A DNA stretch of 64,000 nt from Papiliotrema nemorosa. Its lineage: Eukaryota > Basidiomycota > Tremellomycetes > Tremellales > Rhynchogastremaceae. The notes under the pieces were generated by a model. The model saw nothing but the letters and a program-made list of their open reading frames with translations. It ran no database searches and had not been told where the DNA came from. The DNA is taken from the NCBI GenBank assembly GCA_032158125.1, contig JASKOT010000020.1, forward strand, positions 264,652 to 328,651, written 5' to 3'. The first letter of the stretch is position 1; every line of letters begins with the position of its first letter. Shown here piece by piece: positions 13,605 through 27,082 of this stretch. Position numbers and translations under genes: made by a program.

Positions 13605-13913
13605 CTTCTGCTTGACCAGCGCCTCGAAGGTCTGTGGGAAAAGGGGGGAGAGTGGAAGTGCGGAGGAGCTGAGAGGGATAAAGGTCAAGTATTCAGCCAA
13701 AAGTTGGGAATCGTCATTATCATTTTGGGCGGGTTTCAGAAAGATTCCGAAACGATTGCAGATGCAGCAGTCGCCTGCTGCACTCTCAAAGATGTATGAT
13801 CCAATGTCTGCGCCTTGGACGCAGCGCATGCATGCGAGACTTGTTCTTGACATGTACAACAGATTTATCTACGGGTCGCGATGCATGGTCGTTAAGTCGT
13901 GATGGTCTCCTTC

Positions 13914-16667
<2,754 letters not shown>

Positions 16668-16917
16668 GCGGGTACTATTCAGTTATGCTGAACCTTTGAT
16701 CAGAGGTCATGAGCCTTCATGTTGCTCAACAGCGAGAGGCCAGACAGACATTTTGATTCCGCTTTACGGCATGGTGCTGAAGATAACGAGCCGACTCACT
16801 AGCCAAAAAGTATAGGCCACAGAGAGCCTTGGTCTATGCATTTTCAGACTGTACCATTGCTTCGGGGTCGAGCAGTATCAACAACTAATTTTCTTCACGG
16901 CGAATCGTCTCTCTCAG

Positions 16918-18759
16918 ATGTTGCGGATTCTGAGAAATCGCCTGAAGGACCGACAATTAACCCTCCTCGGTCGAGCGGTCGCGTTACTTTCTGGAGAGCT
17001 AGCTGCCAATGCTGTATTATGGATTGCCGCCGGTCTGGCTTTCCATCAAGCCGACGGTATATTGGGACTGGCTCTTCTTGCTTGGGTGAGTGATTTCATT
17101 CTGGCTATACCACTACGCTGAGAGTACAGACTATAGGTTTGAGGCATGGTGAGCGGATATGAATACCCCCATAAAAAAGTAGTATAACTGAGGCAATAGG
17201 ATTGGACGCCGATCACATATCGGCCATTGACAATGCAACGAGACAGCTTGTCAGTCTTGGTCAGCTTCCAATCACCTGTGGTGAGTGTCTAGATAGGTAT
17301 AGTCGGCAAAGTTCGTCGCTCATGATACAGGACTGTGGTTCTCCTTAGGACATTCGACAATCGTGATCGCGGTCAACATAGCTATAGCAATAAGGTGAGG
17401 GCCATGCTTGCATTGAGCACAGTATCTAATGGTAGTGTGGACATATATGACAAGCTGGATCGTGCGTTAGCTGACGAGTTCATTTCGCTGCAGCTGATCG
17501 GTAGGTGTCGGTAGCGTCGGTGGTATAGTCGGAGCATCAGTCTCCGCCTCGTTCCTCTTCCTCATCGCTTGCCTGAACACATTTTACCTCTTCCAAGCGA
17601 TTAAAGAACGACGACGGGTCAAAGCTCACGGGCAAGCACACGATTCGACGATGACGGACAAGATACAAGGAGGAGGATGTATGGTCAGGATCATTGGGCC
17701 CATCTTGCGATCCGTCGATCGACCTTGGAAGATGTATCCAGTGGGAATTCTATTTGGGTTCGGTGAGTTAGCATCTCTGTATAAAGATGTTTTGCTGAGG
17801 ATCAGGATTTGACACAGCATCGTCCATTGCATTACTGGCTATATCTGCCATTGCCCAAAGAGGGTCAAACGGTGAATCCATCTCACACGGCAAGATCGTC
17901 ATTCTCCCCGTAAGTCCTTCAAACTTTGTAATCAATATACAACGCTGATGATCTAGTTCCTGGTATGTTGATATGAGATTGCGGAATCGACGTGTGCTCA
18001 TCATTCAGTTCACGGCCGGGATGACCCTTGTGGATTCGCTCGACTCGGTACTGATGTTGTATGCCTATGCCGGTCCGACTCAAGATGCGACCATCAGCAA
18101 ATTCGCCCTGACCTTCAACGACAAAAAGGTCGCTTTAGATGAAGAGACAATTTTGGTACCTACCCTGTCCAACGACCATGACCCAAACTTGCCCATCGAG
18201 GGGATAGACGAGGAGGCCGGGCCATCGACAGTCACAGGCGCGTCAAATGCGAACGAGCAAGTAGGACCGAGTCAAAAAGTTTCAAGTACAACGTCCGCTT
18301 CTGGGGTTCCATCAGGTAGCGAGCCGTCAACCAGAGAACAGAGAGTTTTGGCGAGCAAAGCGAATACCATTTCTTCACTTTCAATTACCTTGACTCTCCT
18401 TTCTATCCTAGTCGCGCTAAGGTACGGTATATCGATGTGAAGCGAGCTGATCTGACTAGCATCTCGCTCATTGAAATCATGGGTCTCATTGGTGACAACT
18501 GCACAGCTTGCCAGGAAGCTGCCGAGGACCCGAATGGAGGTGGCCTAGCCGGAAGCTGGTGGAGGGCCTGGGCGAGGGTGAGTCTCGTAAAGAAGAATCT
18601 GCAGCTGATTCATAGGCCAACGATCAGTCTGGATATATAGGAGCAGCGATCGTAGGAGTATTCGCGGCTATTCTGCTCGGATATCACGTAGGTAGATGGG
18701 GTTTGAAACGCTGGAGAGAGAAAAGGTCCGGACCAGTCGCATTAGAAGAAACAGCCTAG
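16918..18759 (+). CDS. NIC1: NiCoT-family high-affinity nickel (cobalt) permease, Nic1-like
   Basis: A polytopic membrane protein that imports Ni2+, needed for urease in basidiomycete yeasts. Exon 1 (16918-17089) encodes the first helix; the ATG at 16918 opens it. The family signature RHGLDADHISAIDNATR, whose His and Asp residues bind the metal, is assembled from exon 1, a 12-nt micro-exon (17137-17148) and the exon from 17200. GLWFSLGHSTIVIAVN and GILFGFGFDTASSIALL follow. A 6-nt micro-exon (17957-17962, FL) completes ILPFLFTAGMTLVDSLDSVL. The last cytoplasmic loop is long and Ser/Pro-rich, then SISLIEIMGLIGDNC and a final helix precede the TAG at 18757-18759. The micro-exons are inferred from reading frame and family consensus. 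No urease gene lies in this window. Confidence 0.9.
17137..17148 (+). other. NIC1: 12-nt micro-exon in NIC1
   Basis: Twelve bases flanked by a consensus AG (17135-17136) and GTGAGC (17149). It restores the frame between a donor at 17090 and the exon at 17200 and supplies LRH of the metal-binding signature. Ending exon 1 at the stronger-looking GTGAGT at 17087 would run into an in-frame TGA. Confidence 0.65.
17957..17962 (+). other. NIC1: 6-nt micro-exon in NIC1
   Basis: TTCCTG sits between CTAG (ending 17956) and GTATGT (starting 17963) and adds Phe-Leu in phase 0 before FTAGM. Skipping it leaves the frame intact but shortens a membrane segment by two residues, so its inclusion needs transcript evidence. 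Confidence 0.55.
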
Positions 18760-19035
18760 AGAAGATAAAACCTCTGCCAAGTCATGCATCATTTTGGAGA
18801 CATGGGCAGGCTCGATGGACTCTGTCGCTATCCATCAAGCGAGGCTCGATCATATATCGCGCGTGAAAGCAAATGATAGCGAGCGCCTCGTCGGCCGGTA
18901 GATGATGATGACGAGCTTACGGTGCCAGCGTGAGGGCGACCGCGTGAACACATGAATCGTGTTCAACCATTTCCGTACGCCTCAACAGTACAAGCTCGGT
19001 CATGTCGCAGTCGATGCAGGGAGGAATACAATCGA

Positions 19036-19368
19036 TTAAGCGAAGCGAAAGTATTCCCAGCCAACCCAATTGGCGATGGCGAACCAGCAGGTAGTAGGTA
19101 CCAGTAATGGGATGAGGTACTTGTAGTGACTATCGTTCTCGATTGCCCGCATGATTCTTTGAGAAATGGACGGCTCACCGAACAACATCTGTAGATCAGC
19201 CATCCATTGTCTCTGTCGGTTTCAGTTTGTAGGGCGTACGCTGAGCGGCAGGAAGTAGGAAAGGCATAATGTCGCCGTTACGATGGCCAGGCAGAGAAAC
19301 GCGAGCGAGATCAGGTATAGCTTCGCAGTTCCCCATTGATTTTGCGTATCGCGCGTCGGTCCGTTCAT
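19036..19368 (-). CDS. Small two-helix membrane protein resembling PIG-Y (GPI-GlcNAc transferase subunit)
   Basis: Two exons joined at a GTACGC donor near 19239 and an acceptor near 19190 encode about 95 residues. The first helix is LYLISLAFLCLAIVTATLCL, the second is YLIPLLVPTTCWFAIANW, and the protein ends VGWEYFRFA. Two hairpin helices followed by a short aromatic, basic C-terminus ending in an xxFRxx motif is the PIG-Y/Eri1 pattern. In that family the small subunit helps the GPI-GlcNAc transferase complex in the first step of GPI-anchor synthesis at the ER. The reading frame stays open without ATG up to about 19533, so an upstream exon may exist. The match is by hydropathy and tail pattern, so a different small ER membrane protein remains possible. 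It is convergent with NIC1 and divergent from the phosphatase. Confidence 0.5.
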
Positions 19369-19825
19369 GGATGATGCCAGGAATGCGGACGCCTTGTAGC
19401 CTATCAGCCCTGTGTAGGCAGCCGGGGAAGGGATGTCGAGTGCTTGAAAGAGTTGTCCAGTGTCGACTGTGTCAATTTCTGAAACTGGTCCTCGTGGGTT
19501 GAAACGTCGTGTTGTTGTTGATACACCTCCTATTCATCCTTTCACGGCCTTCGACCGCTGCATTCTGTACTGGCTATTTCTGGACAACAATGAGGACGAT
19601 CCATCACGCTTGACTTGGAATATACGAATCGGCGGTCGGAGGACCAACCTGCGAGCGACGGCTAGCGGATTGTTGATGCGGCTCGTTTCTGGCACGAGGC
19701 TGAACAACAAAGAAAAGAGGGCAACTGCGTCGAGTCGGCATTGAGTGCTACTTGCTGGACGTCTTGTGAATTCAAACTTTATACAAAATGGCTGTTGGCT
19801 AACATACAGGATACTCGTGCGAAAG

Positions 19826-22800
19826 ATGCCTGAACCGCCTTCATTCTTGCGGCTCAGGCCAGCTCCTGCTCCCCCCTCGACAGATCGAGACGTCTCTCCT
19901 ACAACGCACGACGCCAATGTCCTGTCTCGACTGGGCGCTCTCTTCACATCCCACTCGCCAGTTGATGGCACACGCAATGCTCCGTGTCTGGATCGAGCGC
20001 GGACGCTACCGCCCCCATCCCCACCCATCGTCTCGCCGGGAACGTTTGTGGACCGAACCGCCATCAAGGTTTTGGTGGTCACCTGGAATATGGGGGACGA
20101 GCTGGTGAGCCCTTTGCCTGAGCGCATGTCAACAATGCTGAGTTGCAGCCCAAGGGAGATTTGACGGTCCTTCTGGGCGAGGTCCCGCAGTATACGGCTC
20201 CTGCATCTAAAGCTGAATCGATTCCTTCCCTTCCTGTCGAGAACAAACACCCATACCACATCGTCGTTGTCGCCGGTCAAGAATGTCCTACCGACTCGGG
20301 AGTCCCTCGTGGTCTCGCGGGAGGAATCATGAAAGGCGTACATAGTCGTCACTCTCATCGCAAGGAAAAGGAAGAAAAGAAGAAGGCTCAGGAGGACGAG
20401 CAGTCTAATAGTGGGCCGAATCCCATGTTTGAATTCAGCAGAGAAAAGGGGGAATACCTCGAGACGGATGAGGATAAAGACTTGGATGAAGAGTCGAGAG
20501 CGCCCACGCCTTCATCCACACCAACTCCGACACCGAATACACCTACTTTGGCAAAGCAGCCTCACATTACCGGGCAGAAGGGATGGAGTACAATGCTTGA
20601 TGGTGAGACATTCGTCTTCTTCTATAGCCAGACTGACCCAGTAGACTGGTTCTGTGGACCTGTTCCCACGAGCAATACCATCCCGGGCGGGTCTATCTCC
20701 TCCCAAGACGCATCCTCCCTGCCAAATACAACATCCCCATCACCGGTTCCCATGCTTCAAACCCCGTCCGCTCCGGCTCTGATGCGGTCCTCTACTGCCC
20801 CTGGGAGCCTTTCGCCTACTCAACCTATGCATTTCCCCGAACGATACCTCGCCGCACCTACCATGGCATTCGCCCATTCTCCTCTTGCCCGATCCGCTTC
20901 GTCGTCGGCATCTGATTCATCAGCTTCCTCGCCTGATGAAGATGTTCAAGGAGCCTTTCGTTTCCCTCCACCCGCTTCGCCTGGATTGGAGAGGAGAAAG
21001 GGAGCTTCGTTGCCGATCAAGAAAGATAGGCCAGCTATCGTCATTCCCAACGATGAGCCGGAGAGAACCAGAGACGGCGGAAAGTGTTACTTGCATCTTG
21101 TCAAGGAAAGACTGATGGGGATGTATCTCTCCATATACGTGTACAAGGGATGCGAACACCTCATTCAAGGTGAGATTTAACCTTTTCAGCAGAGGCCATC
21201 GCAGCTGATCAAAGGTGTGGACAAGGATTTTGTCACGGCTGGTCTAGCGGGTGGTCGACTGGGCAACAAGGGTGGCATGTGAGCGCATACTTAGTGGTAC
21301 AAGTCAAAGCTAACGTGTCAGCGGTATCAGTCTAAAGCTCGCCGATCACCGTTTCCTCTTTGTCAACTCGCACCTTGCTGCTCATTCTGCTAGAGTCTCG
21401 GCTAGATTGGCCAACATCCAGAAGATCAAGCAAGAGTTACGGCTTGACTGCTTCTTGCCAAAAGATGATCCTAGAGCAGCTTCTGAGGGTGCGTCGGCAA
21501 TTCATTCTGTTTCCATTGCGCTTATGCTTAGATCTGACGGATCGTTTCGATTCGGTGTTTTGGTGTGGAGATCTAAATTTCCGTCTCGATCTGTCACGAC
21601 TCCACGCGGAATGGCTGGTGGAGCAGAAGAGTAAGCGGCGCGTGCCGGTGTGGTCGGGACCTCAGCTGATTCTTTAGAATACTCGGAGGCTCTAATGTGG
21701 GATCAACTAGGAGCAGTGATGCGTGACCCGACAAAGAACCCTTTCCCTGGTTTTGAGGAAGGAACCATCGACTTTCCGCCTACGTTCAAATATGATGTGA
21801 GAAATAGGCACCTGCAGACTCTTTAGGCTGACATTCAGGTATGGCGCTCTGTCAAAGCGACCAATCGAGAATTGAGGCGAAGTCTTCGTCGTCGCGGTAC
21901 GTTGGACAGCAAAGCCCGAAGGCCCTCTGCAGTCGAGGGATCGCCTCGCATCGGAGCGACCAAGGGCCTGTCGCATGTGCCGGAGGTCGATGGTGAAGCT
22001 CATGAGGAGCTTGCAGAGGAAGTGCTGGAACCTGCCCTCGGACCTGAGAGGATGAGTGATGAAGATACACGGACGATCGCATCGCGTCGGTCTTTCGAGT
22101 CGACCGCTGGTGGCTACACTTCGGGTGGACATTCGACTGCGGGTACAGACGCTGAGGACGAAGACTATCCGAAATTGATCGATGCTTCGGCATATGGATC
22201 CCGCCACAAGGCTTTGGAAGTAGCGCTCAAGGAGAAGACGAAGAAATTCCTAAGTCTTGTCAAGATGGACAAGGCGTTGTCTTCCTCCCCATCTCGTAAA
22301 CTCCTATCGGCGTCAAAAAGGCTCAGGGAGAAGCCCTCCCAAGAGTTTGATGCTAGTTCTAGGCGTACATCATTGTCGTCCATAGCTTCACTTGACCCGC
22401 CTACACCGATTACGGATCAAGGAGCACCGCGCTTGTCATCCAGCACGGATAGAGCCGTTCCGTCGCCCCTGGGTGGGCCCAGACGTCCTTCTGAAGCATC
22501 GGCTTTGTCTTCGTCTCCGAATCAGCCTGTCGCCAGGAGGTTCTCGGCGTTGAAACGGAGTATTTCTGGTCGATCGAGCATACAAGACGGACGGAGTGGA
22601 GACTCGCACGAGCTGGGCCCTGAGGATATCGATGATAATGTGGATTACCGTGAGGGAGTTTACGACTCATCGAAAAAGCAGCGGGTGCCCAGTTGGGTAA
22701 GATCATAGTCGTACCCTGAATGCGAAAGCTGATGACTAGTGCGATCGGGTACTGTGGAAAACGCAGGTAGTACCTGATCCCGAGGAGCACGATATATCTC

Positions 22801-23882
22801 GGCAATTATCCCACGATTCAGGCAGAGACCGTGGATCTCGCGCATTCAACCGTCTATCGCATGCTTTCACCAACCTCGGAGGACATTTACGACTGTCCAT
22901 GACTAGGACAGGCTCAATTGACCCTCACGACAGGCCAAACCTTCATCTAAACAAATCTCTTCCTTCCCAGCCATTGCCCGAACCCGAGCCAGCCGAGACT
23001 TTGGTCGCTTCGCCAGAAATCAGTCCATCGTTACAGGCTACTTCCAATGCAGAAAACGGGGAAGCGCTGGTACCAGCTCCTCGGCGGGCAGCATCGGCGA
23101 AGTCACCTACACAAACGCGACTTCTGACTCGATCACGATCAGGTTCCAATGCCCCTCACCCCCTTCTTGACGCAGACGTAGTCACTGCAAGTCCGCCTGC
23201 TTTCCCGAAAATCACCTTTGATCCTGCGCTTCCCGCACATGCCGATCGATCCTCCCAAAATACTACGATCTTTGGTCGACCTAGGGCCAACTCTGACAAT
23301 GTCGCAAGCAGCTCGATATCAGCTATAAAGCGATCTCTCAGCTCATCATCCAACAGAGCAATATTAAACGATTCTCCTCCTCGGCGCATCGGTCAGAGGA
23401 GCTCATCAGGTGGATCCTTGAAGATCATCACCGATGCACGAGCCACCGAGCCGCCAAGTCGTACAAACTCCACTCCATTCGTCAGACCTGCAGCACCTCA
23501 GCATCTATCCACGGGTCAGATCAACCTTCACACGCACGAGGATAGAAATTCAATCGTCAAGTTTTTCAAGGAGATTCCGACTTGGCTCCATGCTCGCTCG
23601 ATATCGCATGCGGAGCCTGCACCTTCTTTACGCCCGCCTCAACCAGACTTTGCTGGACCGAAGAGGCATCTCAAGGGAGAGGTCGAGTGTCTGCATTACG
23701 GGACAATAGATGATAATGGGTAAATACTGATTTAAATTTGCAGAATCTGAGCTGACACATTGTAGAATGAGACAGCTGGAGGGTAGATCGTAAGCTCACT
23801 GCTACCACTCATCCTCTATGAGCTGACTTGCAGTGATCATCGACCGGCCATTTTCGCCGCGGCAGTGTACGTAGGTGATTGA
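19826..23882 (+). CDS. Inositol polyphosphate 5-phosphatase with long disordered insertions
   Basis: The catalytic IPPc motifs appear in order but widely spaced: VLVVTWNMGDEL, VVVAGQECP (about 20270), YLSIYVYKG, GGRLGNKGGI (about 21250), NSHLAAHSARV, VFWCGDLNFRLD (about 21560), FPPTFKYD (about 21780), PSWVDRVLWKT (about 22690) and EGRSDHRPAIFAAAV at the end. The NxH of SHL, the GDLNFR aspartate and the SDHRP histidine are the hydrolytic residues of this DNase-I-like fold. Between motifs lie three Ser/Pro/Arg-rich insertions of roughly 250, 250 and 300 residues. There is no Sac1 domain, so it is not a synaptojanin (Inp51-53) type. It should remove the 5-phosphate from phosphoinositides or soluble inositol phosphates. 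The start at 19826 and the stop at 23880-23882 fit the frame, and the last exon is short. Confidence 0.88.
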
Positions 23883-24376
23883 GAACGGAAGAGCTGTTGG
23901 AGGGAGTGGCGGTGCGCATGAGTCCCGTTGTGAGAGGTGAACCGCGGTCATACCACGTATAATTAGAGATAGAAGCGCCTCAAGCGCACAATGTGTAGCC
24001 ATAACGACCTGGAATGCACGTGCATACCATGTGATTCGCCTGCAAGATACTATTCATGATGTGTTTCATTACAGACATAAGAGTCATGCTTTCCATATTA
24101 TCCATTACGAAGCGAGAGTCTCGCGAGTTTTTTTCCATGCTGCGATACTTTTCGGGTGGAGGCCAGAGTGCGAGAGAGAGATTCAGGTGGGGTAGCTGCC
24201 TTTAATTGATGTGTTTTCCACATCCAGTGGTCGAGTTGGGGGATTCTAGGTATAAAGTTGGGCCACGAAGTAAAGTTATACGTGGTCGAGTCAAGTCGTC
24301 AAAGTTCGTCAAAGTAGGTCATTAAGAGCGGCTCCTCGTCCCGTTCCTTTCGAGCAGTCACTGCAATTGGGGCTTA
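23883..24376. other. Convergent intergenic region
   Basis: Lies between the ends of the phosphatase (+) and the KEN-box gene (-). I see only 3' flanks with T-rich tracts near 24120 and no plausible coding frame. Confidence 0.5.
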
Positions 24377-25257
24377 TCAAGTGCTGCATGGGTCAGTCAC
24401 AACTCCCGCAGAGGTGGATAGACCTACCTGAGGCCCGGAATTCACCTCTTTGCGGTAGTGAACCCTTCCGGGATATCCCCACTACCTCCATATGCATCCG
24501 TCACATCCGCCAGCACCGAGATACTGGTCAATCTCTTCAAATCCTTCGTCTTTTTGACAGTCTTCAATGGCGACGAAGCTTTGTCGACGAAGACGTCACT
24601 TAGGGGCCTCGTAGCTCCGGTGAAGATTCGGGTTTTGGATCTGGTTCGAGAAGCTGGAGAGTCGACGACTGGTTTGTTCTCCTTGTCTTCTTCATTTACA
24701 GGCACTGCCTCTTTCTTGGGCGTAGATACCGTTCGACCTCGTTTCGCCGGGGAGACTTTCGGGTTGGCGATTTCGGACTTGGACGGAGCTCGAACGGAAA
24801 GGGCAGAAGCTGGTTCGGCCGTTATGCGAGAAGGTATGGCTGACTCCGTTGGCTCCTGATACACCTCGAAAGCTTTCTTCGATATCGTCTTCCGGGCTGC
24901 ACTGGAGGCGGCTCGTGGTGCCTTGGTCGAGGGTGCCAGTACTAGGCTCGAGCGCTGTATGCTGGTCTGTCTAGCCTCCAACCCCGCTTTCAACCCTACT
25001 TTCCCCTTCTCTGTCACGACATCTTTCTCGCTCAGCTTCTGTTTGAGAGAAGCATCGCTAGAGAGTTTTGTCGAGGGAGCCTTGGGCTGTAAAGCGGTCA
25101 AGGCTTGTCGAGTGGAGGACCGTTTTGTAGGTGAGGCGGTTTTGGTCGCAGAGGGTTCAGTGATCTTTGTCGGGGCCGTATAGGCCGAAGCGGTATTTTG
25201 GACCGGTGAATCCGCATAGATAGCAAAGATGGCTCCTCTTTTCTTCGTTACGGGCAT
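24377..25257 (-). CDS. Basic disordered protein with a KEN box, possible APC/C substrate
   Basis: One large exon from the ATG at 25257 encodes about 271 residues; a probable last intron (donor GTGAAT at 24443, acceptor at 24385) changes only the last few residues and moves the stop to 24377. The protein begins MPVTKKRGAIFAIYADSP, is rich in Lys, Ser, Ala and Thr, and has no folded domain that I can see. It carries a KEN box (NEEDKENKP, near residue 198), several S/T-P sites, RTRSKTRIF, and a PLSDVF segment like the degrons and cyclin-type motifs of mitotic regulators. This pattern occurs in securins, Acm1 and sororin-like proteins, and I cannot tell which, if any. Its function is therefore unknown. 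It is divergent from the dehydrogenase gene, with 366 bp between starts. Confidence 0.6.
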
Positions 25258-25623
25258 TATAGATGGACCAGGGGAAGATAACAGAGGGTCGTCAAGACGA
25301 GTCCGTCGTCAGGTTGATTTCAGGACAAGGTGGAGTTGGGCGGAATAGAAAACACACGCGCCTGATTGACACAAACAACCGCCCTTGAAAAATAGTGACG
25401 TGGCAGATAACAGTCAGGTGGAAGTATGAAAGTGATAACGATCTGAATGGGATCTCGGGACTCCGGACCGGCACATTGGTTACCCGTGCATAACCGCTTC
25501 CCCTCCCATCTCATCTGGCTTCCTCCATGCTATATCTTAGACCTGCATGAAGTTTTCGGCTCATCAAAGCTAACGCGATCTCCGCATTCCATCACCACTA
25601 TCATCGCGCCCTTGCAGAACACA
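25258..25623. other. Divergent promoter region
   Basis: 366 bases between the starts of the KEN-box gene (-) and the short-chain dehydrogenase (+). It holds CT-rich leader sequence before 25620. No RNA gene or clear TATA box is seen. Confidence 0.5.
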
Positions 25624-26658
25624 ATGTCGACCCCCCGAGTTATCCTTATCACTGGCGCATCAGGAGGAATCGGCCGAGCTTGCGCTGTCCACCTGTCTGA
25701 AGTCTTCCCGGGACCGAGTGACGACAGGCCGTTGGTACTCATTTTGTCTGGTCGAAGGCAATCGGAACTCGAAGCTACCGCTCAGAAATTGAGACAGGGG
25801 ACAACGGCAGAGATCGTCATTGGAGATGTGAGCAGTGATGAGGATGTAGCGAGGATGTTTGGGACAATCAAGGAGAAGTACGGAAGGTTAGACGTAGTCT
25901 TCAATGTGAGTCTACAGCTCGGACGCAACAGAACTCCTCACCGTCCACTAACAGATCGAACAAGCTGACATTCAGAACGCGGGTGTCGATTTGCTGAAAG
26001 GCATCCCGTTAGAAGAGGCAGACACGGCCAAGTTCAGGCAAATCCTCGAAATCAATGTCATGTCTGCGGTACTAGTAGGTGTCCACAATTGGGGGTCAAT
26101 TCTCAGAACGCTGATATCCTCCAGTGTACGAAGGAAGCGATCAAGATTATGAAGGAGCAATCACCACAAGGTGGTCGAATTATCAACAATGGCTCAATCT
26201 CTGCTTCTTCCCCACGACCGAGTACGTATCGCCTTCTCGTTTCCGCGTCTCCGTTATCGAGATTTGCACTCGGATTCGCTTGTTTTCAGCATTGTGCTGA
26301 TCTGATCAGACTCCGCCCCATACACAGTGTCCAAGCACGCCATAGCGGGTCTCACCAAGTCCACCTCTCTCGACGGACGAAAGTACAAGATCACCGCGAC
26401 TCAACTGGATATCGGAAACGCGGCGACAGACATGGCCGCTTACGCTTCGGCAGGATCTACACAGGCGGATGGCAGTATTCGACCAGAACCCCTGATGAAT
26501 GTCTTGAATGTCGCAAAGACGCTGGCGTTTGTGGTGGGATTGCCACAAGAAGCGGATGTATTGAGTATGGAGATCATGTGAGTGGGCTGCTGCGGGTCAA
26601 TGAATCTGGTCTGACCTCATACAGTGCCGCTGGAATGCCTTATATCGGCCGAGGATAG
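25624..26658 (+). CDS. Short-chain dehydrogenase/reductase (classical SDR)
   Basis: The ATG at 25624 opens [17 protein letters not shown], the Rossmann glycine motif TGxxx[12 protein letters not shown] follows, then NNAGVD (joined over the intron at about 25903-25977), the [11 protein letters not shown] strand with the catalytic Ser, and YTVSKHA with the YxxxK pair (about 26320). The Ser, Tyr and Lys triad and the NNAG Asn are all present, so the enzyme should be an active NAD(P)(H)-dependent oxidoreductase. The last exon ends [10 protein letters not shown] before TAG at 26656-26658. Four or more short introns were placed by frame. The substrate cannot be read from sequence; the short C-terminus and NNAG form resemble yeast-type uncharacterised SDRs. 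It stands just upstream of the three-copy orphan family, which may be coincidence. Confidence 0.87.
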
Positions 26659-27082
26659 ATTGAACCGATGGCTGGACATCACGCACTTGCCGACTCGGGA
26701 GGGTGGCAATTTGGCCAGAATTCGATGACCTCGCAGATGCAGTTGTTTCGCACTCGTTTCAGATCGGCGAGCCAGAAGCAAGCAAGATAAATCTATTTTC
26801 ATCCTTTGAAACGCTTCTTTCATGCTGATCAAACCTCGCAGAACATGACGAACAAATGATTATCAACAGCACGTATCCCCCTACTTTTGGGCGCGCTCCG
26901 TGTAACATCTCCTAAACAGAATGTCAAAGGAAAACCACCCGAAGCTCATTCACACAACGGCCATGCTTCTCTCTCAGGTTTCTACAAGCTCGTATGCGTG
27001 CTTGTCTCCCCCACTTTACCTCGTCATTCGACTGTCGACATTTGTTGAGCACGCCAGGTAATAAATCGCTGACTCCTCGATC
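26659..27082. other. Intergenic region, promoter of orphan paralogue A
   Basis: 424 bases of 3' flank and promoter. A CCCCCT tract lies at 26877-26882, similar to C-rich tracts before the other two paralogues. No coding frame is convincing. Confidence 0.45.

Noticed and set aside
19534..20358. A 274-codon minus-strand frame over the 5' end of the phosphatase gene
   Set aside because: It overlaps the conserved TWNMGDE exon of the opposite strand, is Arg/Ser-rich and resembles no protein.
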